Assembly (NCBI GenBank): GCA_031549415.1
Contig: JAVBPU010000004.1
Coordinates: forward strand, 1-64,000
DNA length: 64,000 nt
Direction of reading: 5' to 3'
DNA from: Limiplasma sp031549415
Lineage (GTDB): Bacteria; Bacillota; Clostridia; Christensenellales; Aristaeellaceae
The position numbers and the translations under genes are program-made. The notes under the pieces were generated by a model. That model saw only the letters and a list, made by a program, of their open reading frames with translations, made no database searches and was not told where the DNA came from. This document shows positions 34,614-43,806 of this stretch, piece by piece; the first letter of the stretch is position 1, and the number at the start of each line of letters is the position of its first letter.

Positions 34614-35612
34614 TTATGCTTGCGCCTTGACGGCGGTAATCGCAACCACGCTGACCACATCTTCCACAGAGCAGCCACGGCTCAAATCGTTCACGGGCTT
34701 AGCCAGGCCCTGGATGATGGGGCCAATGGCCTCCGCGCCGGCCAGGCGCTGCACCAGCTTGTAGCCGATGTTGCCCGCCTGCAAATCCGGGAAAATCAGC
34801 ACATTGGCATGACCCGCCACCTTGGAGCCGGGGCTCTTTAACTGGCCCACGCTTTCCACCAGCGCGGCGTCCGCCTGCAATTCGCCGTCCAGGGGCAGCT
34901 CCGGGGCCAGCTCCTGGGCAATCTTCGTGGCTTCCTGCACTTTGGTGACCAAATCGTCCTTAGCGCTGCCCTTGGTGGAGAAGGAGAGCATGGCCACTTT
35001 GGGGTCCATGTCCACCAGGCTCTTGCCGGAAGCCGCGCTGGCAATAGCAATGGCCGCCAGTTCTTCCGCCGTGGGGTTGGGAATGACGGCGCAATCGCCA
35101 AAGACCATCACGCCCTCCTGCCCATAGGCCTTGTCCGGCACTTCCATAATGAAGCAGCTGGATACCACCTTGATGCCAGGGGCCGTTTTGATCACCTGCA
35201 ATGCCGGACGCAGCACATTGCCCGTGGAGTTGATGGCCCCCGCCACCATGCCATCCGCGTCCCCGGCCTTCACCATCACCGCCCCAAAATACAAGGGGTT
35301 GCCTTCCACCAGTTCCTTGGCCTGGTCCTCCGTCATGCCCTTTGCCTTGCGCAAGTCAAACAGAAGCTGGGTATAGGCGGGGGATTTTTCGCTGCTTTTG
35401 GGGTCGATGATCCCCACGCCCTGCAAATTCGTGCCGGTTTCCTTGGCCACGTTGGCAATTTCCTCCGCGTTGCCCAGCAAGGTCACCTTGGCGATCCCCT
35501 CGGCCGCAATCTTTGCGCTGGCCTGCACAGTGCGGGGCTCCGTCCCCTCCGGCAAGACAATATGCTTCACGTTCTGCTTTGCCTTTGCAATGATTTTTTC
35601 GATGGCTGACAT
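34614..35612 (-). CDS. pta: Phosphate acetyltransferase
   Basis: The protein has 332 residues, the short form without the N-terminal DRTGG domain. Motifs: HIVLPEGTEPRT, then GAINSTGNVLRPALQ and VMVFGDCAVIPNPT. It converts acetyl-CoA and phosphate to acetyl phosphate. The ATG at 35612 follows GGGAGG. A TATAAT at 35674-35679 upstream lacks a good -35 box. Confidence 0.95.
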   Translation of the reverse strand: MSAIEKIIAKAKQNVKHIVLPEGTEPRTVQASAKIAAEGIAKVTLLGNAEEIANVAKETGTNLQGVGIIDPKSSEKSPAYTQLLFDLRKAKGMTEDQAKELVEGNPLYFGAVMVKAGDADGMVAGAINSTGNVLRPALQVIKTAPGIKVVSSCFIMEVPDKAYGQEGVMVFGDCAVIPNPTAEELAAIAIASAASGKSLVDMDPKVAMLSFSTKGSAKDDLVTKVQEATKIAQELAPELPLDGELQADAALVESVGQLKSPGSKVAGHANVLIFPDLQAGNIGYKLVQRLAGAEAIGPIIQGLAKPVNDLSRGCSVEDVVSVVAITAVKAQA

Positions 35613-35721
35613 GGCGGTTTCCTCCCTAGTATGATATACTTTACAAAGTAGGTAAATTTTTAACAACCGTGATATTATAGCGCATCCGGCGAAGAAAAGG
35701 AAGGGGAAAAAGCAAAAATCC

Positions 35722-36939
35722 ATGGGGAAAAATGAAGGAAAAAGCGAATTGTCCCCACCCGTGGTGGGTATCGTTTGTGAATATGATCCTTTTCATTTGG
35801 GGCACGCCCGGCAGTTTGCCCTAATCCGGCAGCAGCTCCCAAAGGCCCGCATCGTCTGCGTCATGAGCGGGCCTTTTACCCAACGGGGCATGCCTGCGCT
35901 GTATTCCCCCGCTTTTCGCGCCAAGGCGGCCCTGGCCGCCGGGGCGGATTTGTTGCTGGAGCTGCCTTCCCTCTTTGCCCTGCGCGAGGCCCAGCACTTC
36001 GCCCTGGGCAGCGTCAGCATTCTGCATAGGCTGGGCTTTGTCAGCCATCTGAGCTTTGGCTGTGAACACCCGGCGCTGGACATGCTTTGGGCCGCCGCCA
36101 GGCTTTTGGAGGCGGAGGATGCCCCCTATGCCTCCCTGCGCAAAACCCATTTGGACAGCGGGCTTTCCTTTGCCGCCGCCCAGGGAAAGGCGCTGTCTGC
36201 ACGCCTCGGGAATGGGGAGAACGGGGAGGATGCGCTGTCCCCTCTTTTTAGCGCCCCCAACAACATTCTGGCCATCAGCTATTTACGGGCCTTGTTGCGC
36301 CTCAGAAGCCCAATGGTTCCTTTGCCCGTGCTGCGGGAGGGGTCTTACCATGCCAAGGGCCTGGCCGCCCCAGGCTTTCCCTCCGCCACAGCGGTGCGGG
36401 CCGCCCTTTTGGCCGGAGAAACGGCCCAGGCGGAGGCAGCCTGTGGGTATCCCTTCCCAGCCACAGAGCCCTTCTGCCACCCCCAGGCCCTGGACCGGGT
36501 GCTGCTGGCCGCCCTGCGCGGCATGAGCAAAACGCAGCTGGCGGCCCTGCCTGATTGCACAGAGGGCCTCGAAAACCGTCTCTACACAATCTGCCGGGAG
36601 GCCACCAGCCGGGAAGACCTGCTGGCGGCCCTGAAAACCAAACGCTATCCCCATGCCCGGCTCAGCCGCCTTTGCGCCCACGGGTTGCTTTCCATCACTG
36701 CGGCGCTACAGGCGGAGCAACCCCTGCCCACCTATGCGCGGCTGCTGGGCTTTCGCAAAGAGAGCCTGGACCTGCTGGGCCGTTTTCCTGCCTGCGGCTT
36801 ACCCCTCATCGCCAAGGCGGCGGATGGGCCCATGGAAAACCCAGCCTATCGGCTTGATGAGCGGGCCTATGATTTTTGGGCCCTGGGGGCGGGCCAGCCC
36901 GCCGGATGGATGTACCGGCAACCCATCCAAATCCTGTGA
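35722..36939 (+). CDS. tmcAL: tRNA(Met) cytidine acetate ligase TmcAL
   Basis: The protein has 405 residues. Nucleotidyltransferase HxGH motif in VCEYDPFHLGHARQ, then VMSGPFTQRG; the C-terminal region carries a basic tRNA-binding part. TmcAL activates acetate with ATP and acetylates C34 of elongator tRNA-Met (ac4C). It stands divergent to pta-ackA, whose end product is its substrate. The ATG at 35722 has an AAGGAAGGGG site upstream. The YlbM/TmcAL annotation rests on the N-terminal motifs. Confidence 0.88.
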   Translation: MGKNEGKSELSPPVVGIVCEYDPFHLGHARQFALIRQQLPKARIVCVMSGPFTQRGMPALYSPAFRAKAALAAGADLLLELPSLFALREAQHFALGSVSILHRLGFVSHLSFGCEHPALDMLWAAARLLEAEDAPYASLRKTHLDSGLSFAAAQGKALSARLGNGENGEDALSPLFSAPNNILAISYLRALLRLRSPMVPLPVLREGSYHAKGLAAPGFPSATAVRAALLAGETAQAEAACGYPFPATEPFCHPQALDRVLLAALRGMSKTQLAALPDCTEGLENRLYTICREATSREDLLAALKTKRYPHARLSRLCAHGLLSITAALQAEQPLPTYARLLGFRKESLDLLGRFPACGLPLIAKAADGPMENPAYRLDERAYDFWALGAGQPAGWMYRQPIQIL

Positions 36940-36952
36940 GCCGCATAGCGCG

Positions 36953-36991
36953 AAAAAAGCCTCTGGCGGGGAAACCCCGTTGGAGGCTTTT
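36953..36991. terminator. Bidirectional terminator
   Basis: Hairpin arms AAAGCCTC and GAGGCTTT with an inner GGGG/CCCC stem. A and T runs lie on the two sides, between the convergent tmcAL and coiled-coil genes. Confidence 0.8.
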
Positions 36992-37002
36992 GCGTTGCTC
37001 TT

Positions 37003-37932
37003 TTATGGCTCTTTCACGGCTGGCGGTTGCAGCTTGGGAAAGGTAAGCTTGCTCTTTGGGTAGGCCTTTTCAAAGCCCTGGATGGCTTCTGTGACCTTCG
37101 CTTCCGTGGTTTTGCCCTCCTGGTACTGGGCCGCTACCGTCAGCACGGCCCCGTAGGCCAGCATTTCACCGTCCTTGTCCGACAAAGCTTTTTGAAGGGT
37201 ATCATGAGCCTGTTGCAAGGTGTTGTGCTTCCCTTGCAGCTCGGTGAGCTTTCCCTCGGCACTGGTGAGCTTTCCCTGGGTTTCGGTCAGCTTGGCCTCT
37301 TGCTCCTTCATAAGGGTTTCCTGCTCCGTGAACTTGGCTTGTAGCTCTGCCAGCTGGGTTTGCAGCTGCTGGTTCCCCGTTTGGAGGGTTTCGGCCTGGG
37401 TACTCAGGGCCGCCGCCGCTTCCACCTGGGGTCCCAGGGCTTCCAACTCCTTCAAGGCCGCATTCTTTTGCGCTTCCGACTCGGTTAGGTCATTTCCCAT
37501 GGTTAGCAGCTGCGCCTGTAGCTGCTCCTTTTCCCCGGCATGGGTCTTGGCCGCTGTTTCCGCGTCTGTTTTCGCCTGTGCCAGATTGGCGTTGGCCGTA
37601 TCGGCAGCGGCCTGCGCCTGCTCCAGGGCCGTCTGGTTTTCGGTCAGCAACTGCTGGGTTTCACCAAGAGCCGCCTGCTGGTCCTGGGCCTGTTGCTTGG
37701 CTGCCGCCAGGTCCAAGGCCTGCTGCTGGGCCAACTGGCTCTGCTCTTTTAGTTGCGTGGTTTGCGAAGCATACTTACCCTGCAGGTCCATCAGCTCTTG
37801 TTTCAGTTCATTGAGTTGGGTCACTTTGGTTGTAAGCTGCTGAGATTGTTGCATACTGCCGGCTACAATGAAGCCGGATACCACCAGCAATGCCACCATC
37901 ACAACGGCCAAAACCGTTAACGCCTGTTTCAC
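37003..37932 (-). CDS. Membrane-anchored coiled-coil protein
   Basis: The protein has 309 residues. One N-terminal hydrophobic helix (residues about 5-27, VLAVVMVALLVVSGFIVAG) is followed by about 220 residues of heptad repeat rich in Gln, Leu and Glu, and a short C-terminal globular part. Likely a cell-envelope anchored rod facing outside. The start is GTG at 37932 with AGGGG; an earlier GTG at 37971 is possible. No named family. Convergent to tmcAL with a shared terminator. Confidence 0.7.
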   Translation of the reverse strand: MKQALTVLAVVMVALLVVSGFIVAGSMQQSQQLTTKVTQLNELKQELMDLQGKYASQTTQLKEQSQLAQQQALDLAAAKQQAQDQQAALGETQQLLTENQTALEQAQAAADTANANLAQAKTDAETAAKTHAGEKEQLQAQLLTMGNDLTESEAQKNAALKELEALGPQVEAAAALSTQAETLQTGNQQLQTQLAELQAKFTEQETLMKEQEAKLTETQGKLTSAEGKLTELQGKHNTLQQAHDTLQKALSDKDGEMLAYGAVLTVAAQYQEGKTTEAKVTEAIQGFEKAYPKSKLTFPKLQPPAVKEP

Positions 37933-38058
37933 GCCATCCCCTACTTTCTTGTTCGATACAAAAAAAAGCACGCCCCCTATACCCTAGCATATGACGCATG
38001 CGTTTACTTTATTCGATTCTTCTCAAAAGCGGTGGAAAAATAGCCAGGCGCACCCTGC

Positions 38059-38607
38059 CTAAGGGACCAACGGCTCCTCGTCCTTGTCCAGCGGCTGCTT
38101 GTCCGGCAAAGGGGGAAGCTCCCGGATGTCCGAAATGCCAAAATGCTCCAGAAATTTATCCGTGGTAGCGTAGAGGATGGGCCTGCCCAAGGCTTCCTTG
38201 CGGCCCACCTCCTTGATCAGGCTCTTGTTCATCAGGGATTGAATGGAATAATCGCATTTCACGCCCCGCACCAGCTCCACCTCGCCCCGGGTGGTGGGCT
38301 GCCGGTAGGCGATGACCGCCAAGGTCTCCATCGCGGCCTGGGAAAGGCTCTGCCTTTGGACGGGCTGCAGCATCCGCTCCACATAGGGGGCAAATTCCGG
38401 GCGGGTTTCCAGCTTGATATGGTCCCCATACCGGCGCATCACAATGCCCCGGGGGAAGGTCTCATATTCCTTTTGCAATTGTTCCAGCGCATGCATGGTT
38501 TCCATTTCGCTCAGTTCCAGGGCTGTCCCCAGTTCCCCCACCGAGATGGGGTCCCCAGCCACGAACAAAATGGCCTCAATCACATGGGGAACATCATTCA
38601 TCTCCAT
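38059..38607 (-). CDS. scpB: Chromosome segregation/condensation protein ScpB
   Basis: The protein has 182 residues with two winged-helix domains. VIEAILFVAGDPISVGEL near the start; ETLAVIAYRQPTTRGEVE and GRPILYATT near the end are typical. It dimerises and binds ScpA in the SMC condensin. The ATG at 38607 follows AAGGAG and lies inside the last 14 bases of scpA. Confidence 0.95.
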   Translation of the reverse strand: MEMNDVPHVIEAILFVAGDPISVGELGTALELSEMETMHALEQLQKEYETFPRGIVMRRYGDHIKLETRPEFAPYVERMLQPVQRQSLSQAAMETLAVIAYRQPTTRGEVELVRGVKCDYSIQSLMNKSLIKEVGRKEALGRPILYATTDKFLEHFGISDIRELPPLPDKQPLDKDEEPLVP

Positions 38608-39331
38608 CGATATCCGGTCTCCTTCCAGGGCAAAGCACGATTTTTTCAAAGGTGGATTCCTGGGAAACGTGGGCCTTCCCCAGCTTTAGCAGTTCCAGCA
38701 AAGCGATGAACAGCGTCACCACCTCTTCCCTGTCCGGCGCGGCGCTAAACAGTTCCTCAAAGCTGGCTCTTCCCAGCTGCAAGCGGCTCTGAATCACTTC
38801 CATGCAGCCTTCCACCGTATAGCTGTCCCGGCGGATGTCCCGCAGGCGGAAATCCACCTCCCGGGGGTCCCGGGGGGCTCTGTCCGCCAGGCGCTCCAAG
38901 GCTTCCCACAGGGCGCTGAGGGTCAAGCCGCTGATTTCCAGGGTGGGCGGGGGCAGCGGATATTCCTCCGGCAGCTTGCCAAAAATCTGCAAGGCGCTTT
39001 TCTCAAAATCCGTCATGTTTTTGGCGCCTTCTTTGAATTGCTTATAGGCAATCAGCCGGTCGATCAGCGCCTGCTCCGGGTCCTCCTCCTCTTCCTTGGG
39101 AGGCTTGGGCAAGATGGAGCGGCTTTTGATCTCCACCAGCAGGGCCGCCATGGCGATGAACTCACTGGCCTCTTCCATGTCAAAATCCTGCGCGTTTCGC
39201 ACCACGTCAATATACTGCTCTGTGATCTCGCTAACGAAGATGTCCTTCAGGTCGATCTTCGCCTTGCCGATCAAATGCAGCAGTAAGTCCAGGGGGCCGT
39301 CAAACTGTTTCAGGCGGACGTGAACAGGCAT
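38594..39331 (-). CDS. scpA: Chromosome segregation/condensation protein ScpA (kleisin)
   Basis: The protein has 245 residues. The N-terminal kleisin motif FDGPLDLLLHLIGKAKIDLKDI binds SMC; the C-terminal winged helix ends in FEELF...EEVVTLFIALLELLKLG. It links the SMC heads. ATG with TAGGAG. Overlaps scpB by 14 bases and follows the M50 protease by eight bases. Confidence 0.95.
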   Translation of the reverse strand: MPVHVRLKQFDGPLDLLLHLIGKAKIDLKDIFVSEITEQYIDVVRNAQDFDMEEASEFIAMAALLVEIKSRSILPKPPKEEEEDPEQALIDRLIAYKQFKEGAKNMTDFEKSALQIFGKLPEEYPLPPPTLEISGLTLSALWEALERLADRAPRDPREVDFRLRDIRRDSYTVEGCMEVIQSRLQLGRASFEELFSAAPDREEVVTLFIALLELLKLGKAHVSQESTFEKIVLCPGRRPDIDGDE

Positions 39332-39339
39332 ATCTTCTC

Positions 39340-40143
39340 CTAGGCGTGCCCGGCCATGCGCAAAAACAGGTTCAGCACGCCATTTTCAATGACGCCTGTC
39401 ACCGTGCTGAGGATGCCGCCAATGGCCCCGGTCAGGCACAGCGCCATCAGCGCAAACTGGGCAATTTGAAAAATCTGCGGGTTTAGGCTCAGCCTGCCCT
39501 TGAACACCAAATCGTCCAGCACATGCCAGCCGTCCAGGGGCGGAATGGGCAGCAGGTTAAACACCGCAATGCTCAGGTTCATGGTAAAAAACAGAATCAA
39601 AAACCGCTGCACATGCTGCAGCCAGGGCGTGCGCATGAACTGCGAAACCTCGCCCCCCTGGCCGCTGAGCAAAATGCTAGCGCCCATCCCCCTGGAAGAA
39701 ATAAACTCCCTGGCGCCCATGGACGCAATGATTTCCGGCTTCCACAGCAGGCTGTTGATCCCCACCGCCAGGGCCAGGGACAGCAAGAACAGCGTAAAGT
39801 TCACCGTCACCCCGGCGATGCTGACCAAAAAATCATCCCGGCGGTAGTTGTTAAAATTGCGGGGATTCACCGGCACAGGCTTGGCCCAGCCAAAGCCCAG
39901 CAGCACCATACAGGCGGTGCCGATGGGGTCCAGATGCTTGCGGGGGTCCAGGGACAGCCGCCCCATCATCTTGGCGGTGGGGTCCCCGCACCGGTAGGCC
40001 ACATAGCCGTGGGCCACCTCGTGCAGAATCAGCGTGGTCAAAATGGCCACCGCAAAATACAGCATGTAAATGAGAAAATTCACCGGGTCCGTGGTGAGCC
40101 AGTTCCACCAGCTTTCCAAACGGTCTAAAAATGAAAACCTCAA
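39340..40143 (-). CDS. Site-2 protease family (M50) membrane protein
   Basis: The protein has 267 residues, with about six membrane helices. Zinc-site HEVAHG (near 43) and the second ligand in NLLPIPPLDGWHVL. Intramembrane metalloproteases of this YwhC/FtsQ-neighbour type cut membrane regulators; the substrate is unknown. The start is probably the TTG at 40143, seven bases after AAGGAG. A second TTG two codons upstream is too close. Precedes scpA, as in many Clostridia. Confidence 0.88.
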   Translation of the reverse strand: MRFSFLDRLESWWNWLTTDPVNFLIYMLYFAVAILTTLILHEVAHGYVAYRCGDPTAKMMGRLSLDPRKHLDPIGTACMVLLGFGWAKPVPVNPRNFNNYRRDDFLVSIAGVTVNFTLFLLSLALAVGINSLLWKPEIIASMGAREFISSRGMGASILLSGQGGEVSQFMRTPWLQHVQRFLILFFTMNLSIAVFNLLPIPPLDGWHVLDDLVFKGRLSLNPQIFQIAQFALMALCLTGAIGGILSTVTGVIENGVLNLFLRMAGHA

Positions 40144-40213
40144 GGTCAATCTCCTTTATGCCTGACGGCGTTCCATCGTGCCAAAAAATGCTTGCCACAA
40201 GAGCAGCTTTTTT

Positions 40214-40242
40214 ATTATAGCGCGGGGCGGGTAAAAAAACAA
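40214..40242 (-). promoter_or_regulatory. Promoter of the M50-scpA-scpB operon
   Basis: Minus-strand TTGTTT (40237-40242), 17 bases, TATAAT (40214-40219). The -35 box overlaps the T run of the dacF terminator. Confidence 0.65.
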
Positions 40243-40280
40243 GGCGCAAACCCTGCGTACCCGCAATGTTTGCACCTTGT
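40233..40280 (-). terminator. Terminator after dacF
   Basis: Minus-strand hairpin ACAAGGTGCAAAC and GTTTGCGCCTTGT (one G-T pair), followed by a T7 run. It separates dacF from the M50 operon. Confidence 0.9.
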
Positions 40281-40320
40281 TCATCCTTCGTTCATCGCAA
40301 ACCGCCCTGGGCCTCCAGGT

Positions 40321-41493
40321 TCATTTCCAGTTCTCAAAAATGCGGAAGAAGCCTTCCAAAAGCCCCGGCATGCGCACATCTGTGGCTGCCACCGCAGGCA
40401 AACGGGCAATGACCTTCTCCCCCATGAGCACGCTGACCATGCCCAGGGTGTCCCCCGCCGTCACAGGCGCATCCACCTGCTCCGGCAGCTCCATCTCAAG
40501 GCTCAGCTGCTTTTCCTGCCCAGCCTTCATCAGCATGCTCAGCCCCGCGCCCACGGCGGCTTCCACCTGTTCCACCGCGCCCATCTTCACGGGAATTTGC
40601 TTGCCCAGCAATTCCCCCTTGCGCAAAATCTGCACCCGTTTATAGGTGGCAAAGCCATAGTCCAGCATGGCCCGGGCTTCATCAAAACGCTTTTGGCTGG
40701 CGGCGGCGCCCAGCACCACGGCAATGAACCGCATGCCGTTCTTCTCCGCCGAGGCGCTTAAACAATACTTGGAAGCATCCGCGCTACCGGTCTTAAAGCC
40801 GTCACAACCGTCATAGAAGCGCACCAGCCGGTTGGTGTTGGTCAGCTCCGTCACCCGGCCGCTGGGGTGCTTGAGGCTGTCCATCCAGATCACAGCATAT
40901 TCGTGGTACGCCGGATGCCGGCTCACCTCGCAGGACAGCCTGGCTACGTCCCGGGCGGTGGTGTACTGGCCCTCCACCGGCAAACCGGTGCAGTTGACAT
41001 ACACCGTATCGCTCAGGCCCAGCTCCTGCGCCCTGTGGTTCATCATCTCCACAAAGGCTTCCTCCGTGCCTGCTATATGCTCCGCCAGGGCTACGGCGGA
41101 ATCATTGCCGCTGGCAATGATGGTAGCCTTCACCAGGTCTTTCAGCTTGTAGGTGGCCCCTGCGTCCAGCAGCGCCTGGCTGCCGATTTGCGACGCGGCG
41201 GCCTTGCTGATGGTCACGTCATCCTCCAAGCCGATCCGGCCCGCCTTTAACTCCTCAAAGGTGATCAGCAGCGTCATCAGCTTGGTCAGGCTGGCCACGG
41301 GGCGCTTGCTGTCCGCGTCCTTTTCAAAGATGACAGTGCCTGTGGCCGCCTCCACCAGCACCGCCGAAGGCGACGCGATGGGAACCGGTTCCCCGTTTTC
41401 CAGGGGTGCTGCCCCGGCAGCCCCCACCCCGCCCAGCAGCATCCCAATGATTGTCAGCAGGGCTATTGCTTTTTTACCAATTGCGTTTCGCAT
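40321..41493 (-). CDS. dacF: D-alanyl-D-alanine carboxypeptidase (DacF type)
   Basis: The protein has 390 residues. Signal peptide (1-27, AIALLTIIGMLLGG core, AGA cleavage); penicillin-binding motifs SLTK (ASLTKLMT), SGN (ASGNDSA) and KTG (GFKTGSAD). The C-terminal PBP5-like sandwich lies at 310-380. It trims the terminal D-Ala from peptidoglycan stems. ATG with GGAAGGAG. Follows punA, as in Bacillus, where dacF precedes spoIIA; no spoIIA is seen here. Confidence 0.93.
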   Translation of the reverse strand: MRNAIGKKAIALLTIIGMLLGGVGAAGAAPLENGEPVPIASPSAVLVEAATGTVIFEKDADSKRPVASLTKLMTLLITFEELKAGRIGLEDDVTISKAAASQIGSQALLDAGATYKLKDLVKATIIASGNDSAVALAEHIAGTEEAFVEMMNHRAQELGLSDTVYVNCTGLPVEGQYTTARDVARLSCEVSRHPAYHEYAVIWMDSLKHPSGRVTELTNTNRLVRFYDGCDGFKTGSADASKYCLSASAEKNGMRFIAVVLGAAASQKRFDEARAMLDYGFATYKRVQILRKGELLGKQIPVKMGAVEQVEAAVGAGLSMLMKAGQEKQLSLEMELPEQVDAPVTAGDTLGMVSVLMGEKVIARLPAVAATDVRMPGLLEGFFRIFENWK

Positions 41494-41588
41494 CAAAAAA
41501 ACTCCTTCCAATGGCAGCATCCATGGTGGATAGCATGCCCCTGGAAGAAGTTTTGATAGGCCCTTGGTTCTGGGAAATATTGGCGGGA

Positions 41589-42410
41589 TTACAGCGCTTG
41601 GATGACCCCGTCCAGCAGCCTGCGGAAGGTGTCCCTTACGCGGATGCCGGTCTCCATCACCTCTTGGTGGTTGAGAGGCTGGTCCAAAATGCCCGCAGCC
41701 ATATTGGTGATGCAGCTGATGCCCAGCACCCGCATCCCGCCATGGCGCGCCACCAGGGTTTCGGGCACGGTGGACATGCCCACCGCGTCTCCGCCCAGGA
41801 TGGTGGCCATGCGAATCTCCGCCGGGGTTTCATAGTTGGGGCCGTTGAACCAGCAATACACGCCCTTTTGCAGCTTGATCCCCTGCTTTTCCGCAGTTTG
41901 CATCGCCAAGGCCTGCAACTCCCGGTCGTAGGCGAAGCTCATGTCCGGGAAGCGGGGGCCCAGCTCCTGAATATTGGGCCCGGTCAGCGGGTTTTTGCCC
42001 GTCAGGTTGATGAAATCGGTGATCACCATCAAATCCCCTGCCTGGAAGGATTTGTTGGCCCCGCCTGCCGCGTTGGTCACAATCAGGGTCTTGACGCCCA
42101 GCCACTGCATCACCCGCACCGGCAAGGTGACGTCCTGCAGGTCATAGCCTTCGTAGGCATGGAAGCGGCCCTGCATCATACAGACGGTTTTCCCGTGCAG
42201 GGTTCCCGTATGCCACATGCCCGCATGGCCTTCCACAGTGGATACCGGAAAGCCCGGCACCTGGGCATAGGCAATGCTTTTTTTGTTTTCCAGCGCTTCT
42301 ACATAGTCCCCCAGACCGCTGCCTAGGATCATGCCAATCTCTGCCTTTCCGCAGGCCTTTTCGATGGCGGCGGCGGCGGTTTGCACCCTTTGCAGGTAAT
42401 TGTCGGACAT
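41589..42410 (-). CDS. punA: Purine nucleoside phosphorylase (PNP I)
   Basis: The protein has 273 residues. Family signatures GMILGSGLGDYVE, VEGHAGMWHTG, VTNAAGGANKSF and GGDAVGMSTVPE. It splits purine (deoxy)ribosides with phosphate to base and (deoxy)ribose-1-phosphate, which DeoB converts further. ATG with GGAGG. Second gene of the salvage pair after deoB. Confidence 0.95.
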   Translation of the reverse strand: MSDNYLQRVQTAAAAIEKACGKAEIGMILGSGLGDYVEALENKKSIAYAQVPGFPVSTVEGHAGMWHTGTLHGKTVCMMQGRFHAYEGYDLQDVTLPVRVMQWLGVKTLIVTNAAGGANKSFQAGDLMVITDFINLTGKNPLTGPNIQELGPRFPDMSFAYDRELQALAMQTAEKQGIKLQKGVYCWFNGPNYETPAEIRMATILGGDAVGMSTVPETLVARHGGMRVLGISCITNMAAGILDQPLNHQEVMETGIRVRDTFRRLLDGVIQAL

Positions 42411-42490
42411 GGTGATGCCTCCTATTTTGTTGATGACTCTTCGCCCTTCCAGGCGCTCGATGATGGCTTCATTGTGGCTCTATGGATGCT

Positions 42491-43654
42491 TCACTGCAGC
42501 TTCCCCGCGAAGGACTCCGCCTGGAACCGCTCCGGCAGGCCAAAAAGCTCCGCGATGGTGGCGGCGATGTCCGCATAGCTTCCCCGGGTTCCCAGGTCCG
42601 TTACTCCCCGCATGCCAGGATGCCAAACCAAAATGGGGATGTATTCCCGGGTATGATCCGTGCCATGGTGGACCGGATCGCAGCCGTGGTCTGCGGTGAG
42701 CAGCAGCAAATCCCCCGCCCGCATTTTGTCCAGAACCGCTCCCAGACGCAGGTCAAAGGCCTCCAAGGCCCTGCCATAGCCCTCCACATCCCGGCGGTGT
42801 CCGTACACCATGTCAAAATCCACCAGGTTCACAAAGACCATGCCGGTAAAATCCCTGTCCATGGCCTCCAGCAGCACGTCCATGCAAGCCTCGTTTCCGG
42901 CGGCGTGGTTGCTCTCCGAAATACCCTGCATGCAGAAAATGTCCTCGATCTTGCCCACGCCCATGGTGAACAGGCCCTTGTCCATCATGGCGTCCAGCAG
43001 CGTCCTGCTGGTGGGCAGCAGGGAGAAATCCTTCCGGTGCGCGGTGCGGGCAAAAGCGCCCCTCCCCGTTCCCACAAAGGGGCGGGCAATGACGCGGCCT
43101 ACCCCGTGCTGGCCTTGCAGGAGGTCCCTGGCGATCTGGCACCACTGGTACAGGGTTTCCAGGGGCACCACCTCCTCGTGGCAGGCGATTTGGAACACGC
43201 TGTCCGCCGAGGTGTACACGATGGGAAAGCCGGTTTTCATATGCTCCTCGCCCAAATCCTCCAGCACGGTGGTTCCGCTGACGGCATAATTGCCCAGGGC
43301 TTTCCGGCCAATGGCCTTTTCAAAGGCTTCCATCACGTCCGGAGGAAAGCCCTCCGGGTAGGTGGGAAAGGGCTTGGCCAATTGAATGCCCATGATCTCC
43401 CAATGGCCGGTGGTGGTGTCCTTCCCAGGGGAGACCTCCGCCGCGCGGCCATAGGCCCCCGCCGCGTCCTCCGGCACAGGGTAGGGCACGCCGGGAATCT
43501 TTCCCAGGCCCATGGCTCCCATATGGGGCAACCGCAACGGCATGCGCTCCAACATATGGCCCAGGGTGTTGGCCCCCGCGTCGTCATATTTCTCCGCGTC
43601 CGGCAAGGCGCCTGCGCCCAGGCTGTCCAACACAATCAAAAAAACACGTTTCAA
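42491..43654 (-). CDS. deoB: Phosphopentomutase
   Basis: The protein has 387 residues. Alkaline-phosphatase-like metalloenzyme: VFLIVLDSLGAGALPDA with metal-binding Asp, GKDTTTGHWE with the active-site Thr, and TADHGCDP near the end. It interconverts ribose/deoxyribose-1- and -5-phosphate. The TTG start follows GGAGG by seven bases. Promoter at 43693-43721. Confidence 0.95.
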   Translation of the reverse strand: MKRVFLIVLDSLGAGALPDAEKYDDAGANTLGHMLERMPLRLPHMGAMGLGKIPGVPYPVPEDAAGAYGRAAEVSPGKDTTTGHWEIMGIQLAKPFPTYPEGFPPDVMEAFEKAIGRKALGNYAVSGTTVLEDLGEEHMKTGFPIVYTSADSVFQIACHEEVVPLETLYQWCQIARDLLQGQHGVGRVIARPFVGTGRGAFARTAHRKDFSLLPTSRTLLDAMMDKGLFTMGVGKIEDIFCMQGISESNHAAGNEACMDVLLEAMDRDFTGMVFVNLVDFDMVYGHRRDVEGYGRALEAFDLRLGAVLDKMRAGDLLLLTADHGCDPVHHGTDHTREYIPILVWHPGMRGVTDLGTRGSYADIAATIAELFGLPERFQAESFAGKLQ

Positions 43655-43692
43655 AAGGACGCCTCCTTTGGCAAATGGTTTCCAGCCACTCT

Positions 43693-43721
43693 ATTGTACA
43701 CGAATTACCCGCTATTGAAAA
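43693..43721 (-). promoter_or_regulatory. Candidate promoter of deoB-punA
   Basis: Minus-strand TTTTCA (43716-43721), 17 bases, TACAAT (43693-43698). Confidence 0.6.
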
Positions 43722-43739
43722 GCAAATTTCCGCGTTCCC

Positions 43740-43768
43740 TTTTCTTTTGCCCCGTTTTCCCGTATAAT
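43740..43768 (+). promoter_or_regulatory. Candidate promoter of the 43807 methyltransferase gene
   Basis: TATAAT at 43763-43768 with a poor -35 (TTTTCT) at 17 bases. Divergent to the deoB promoter. Confidence 0.45.
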
Positions 43769-43806
43769 GCGAAGCGCATCCCCATTTTACGCCAGGAGAG
43801 TGACCC

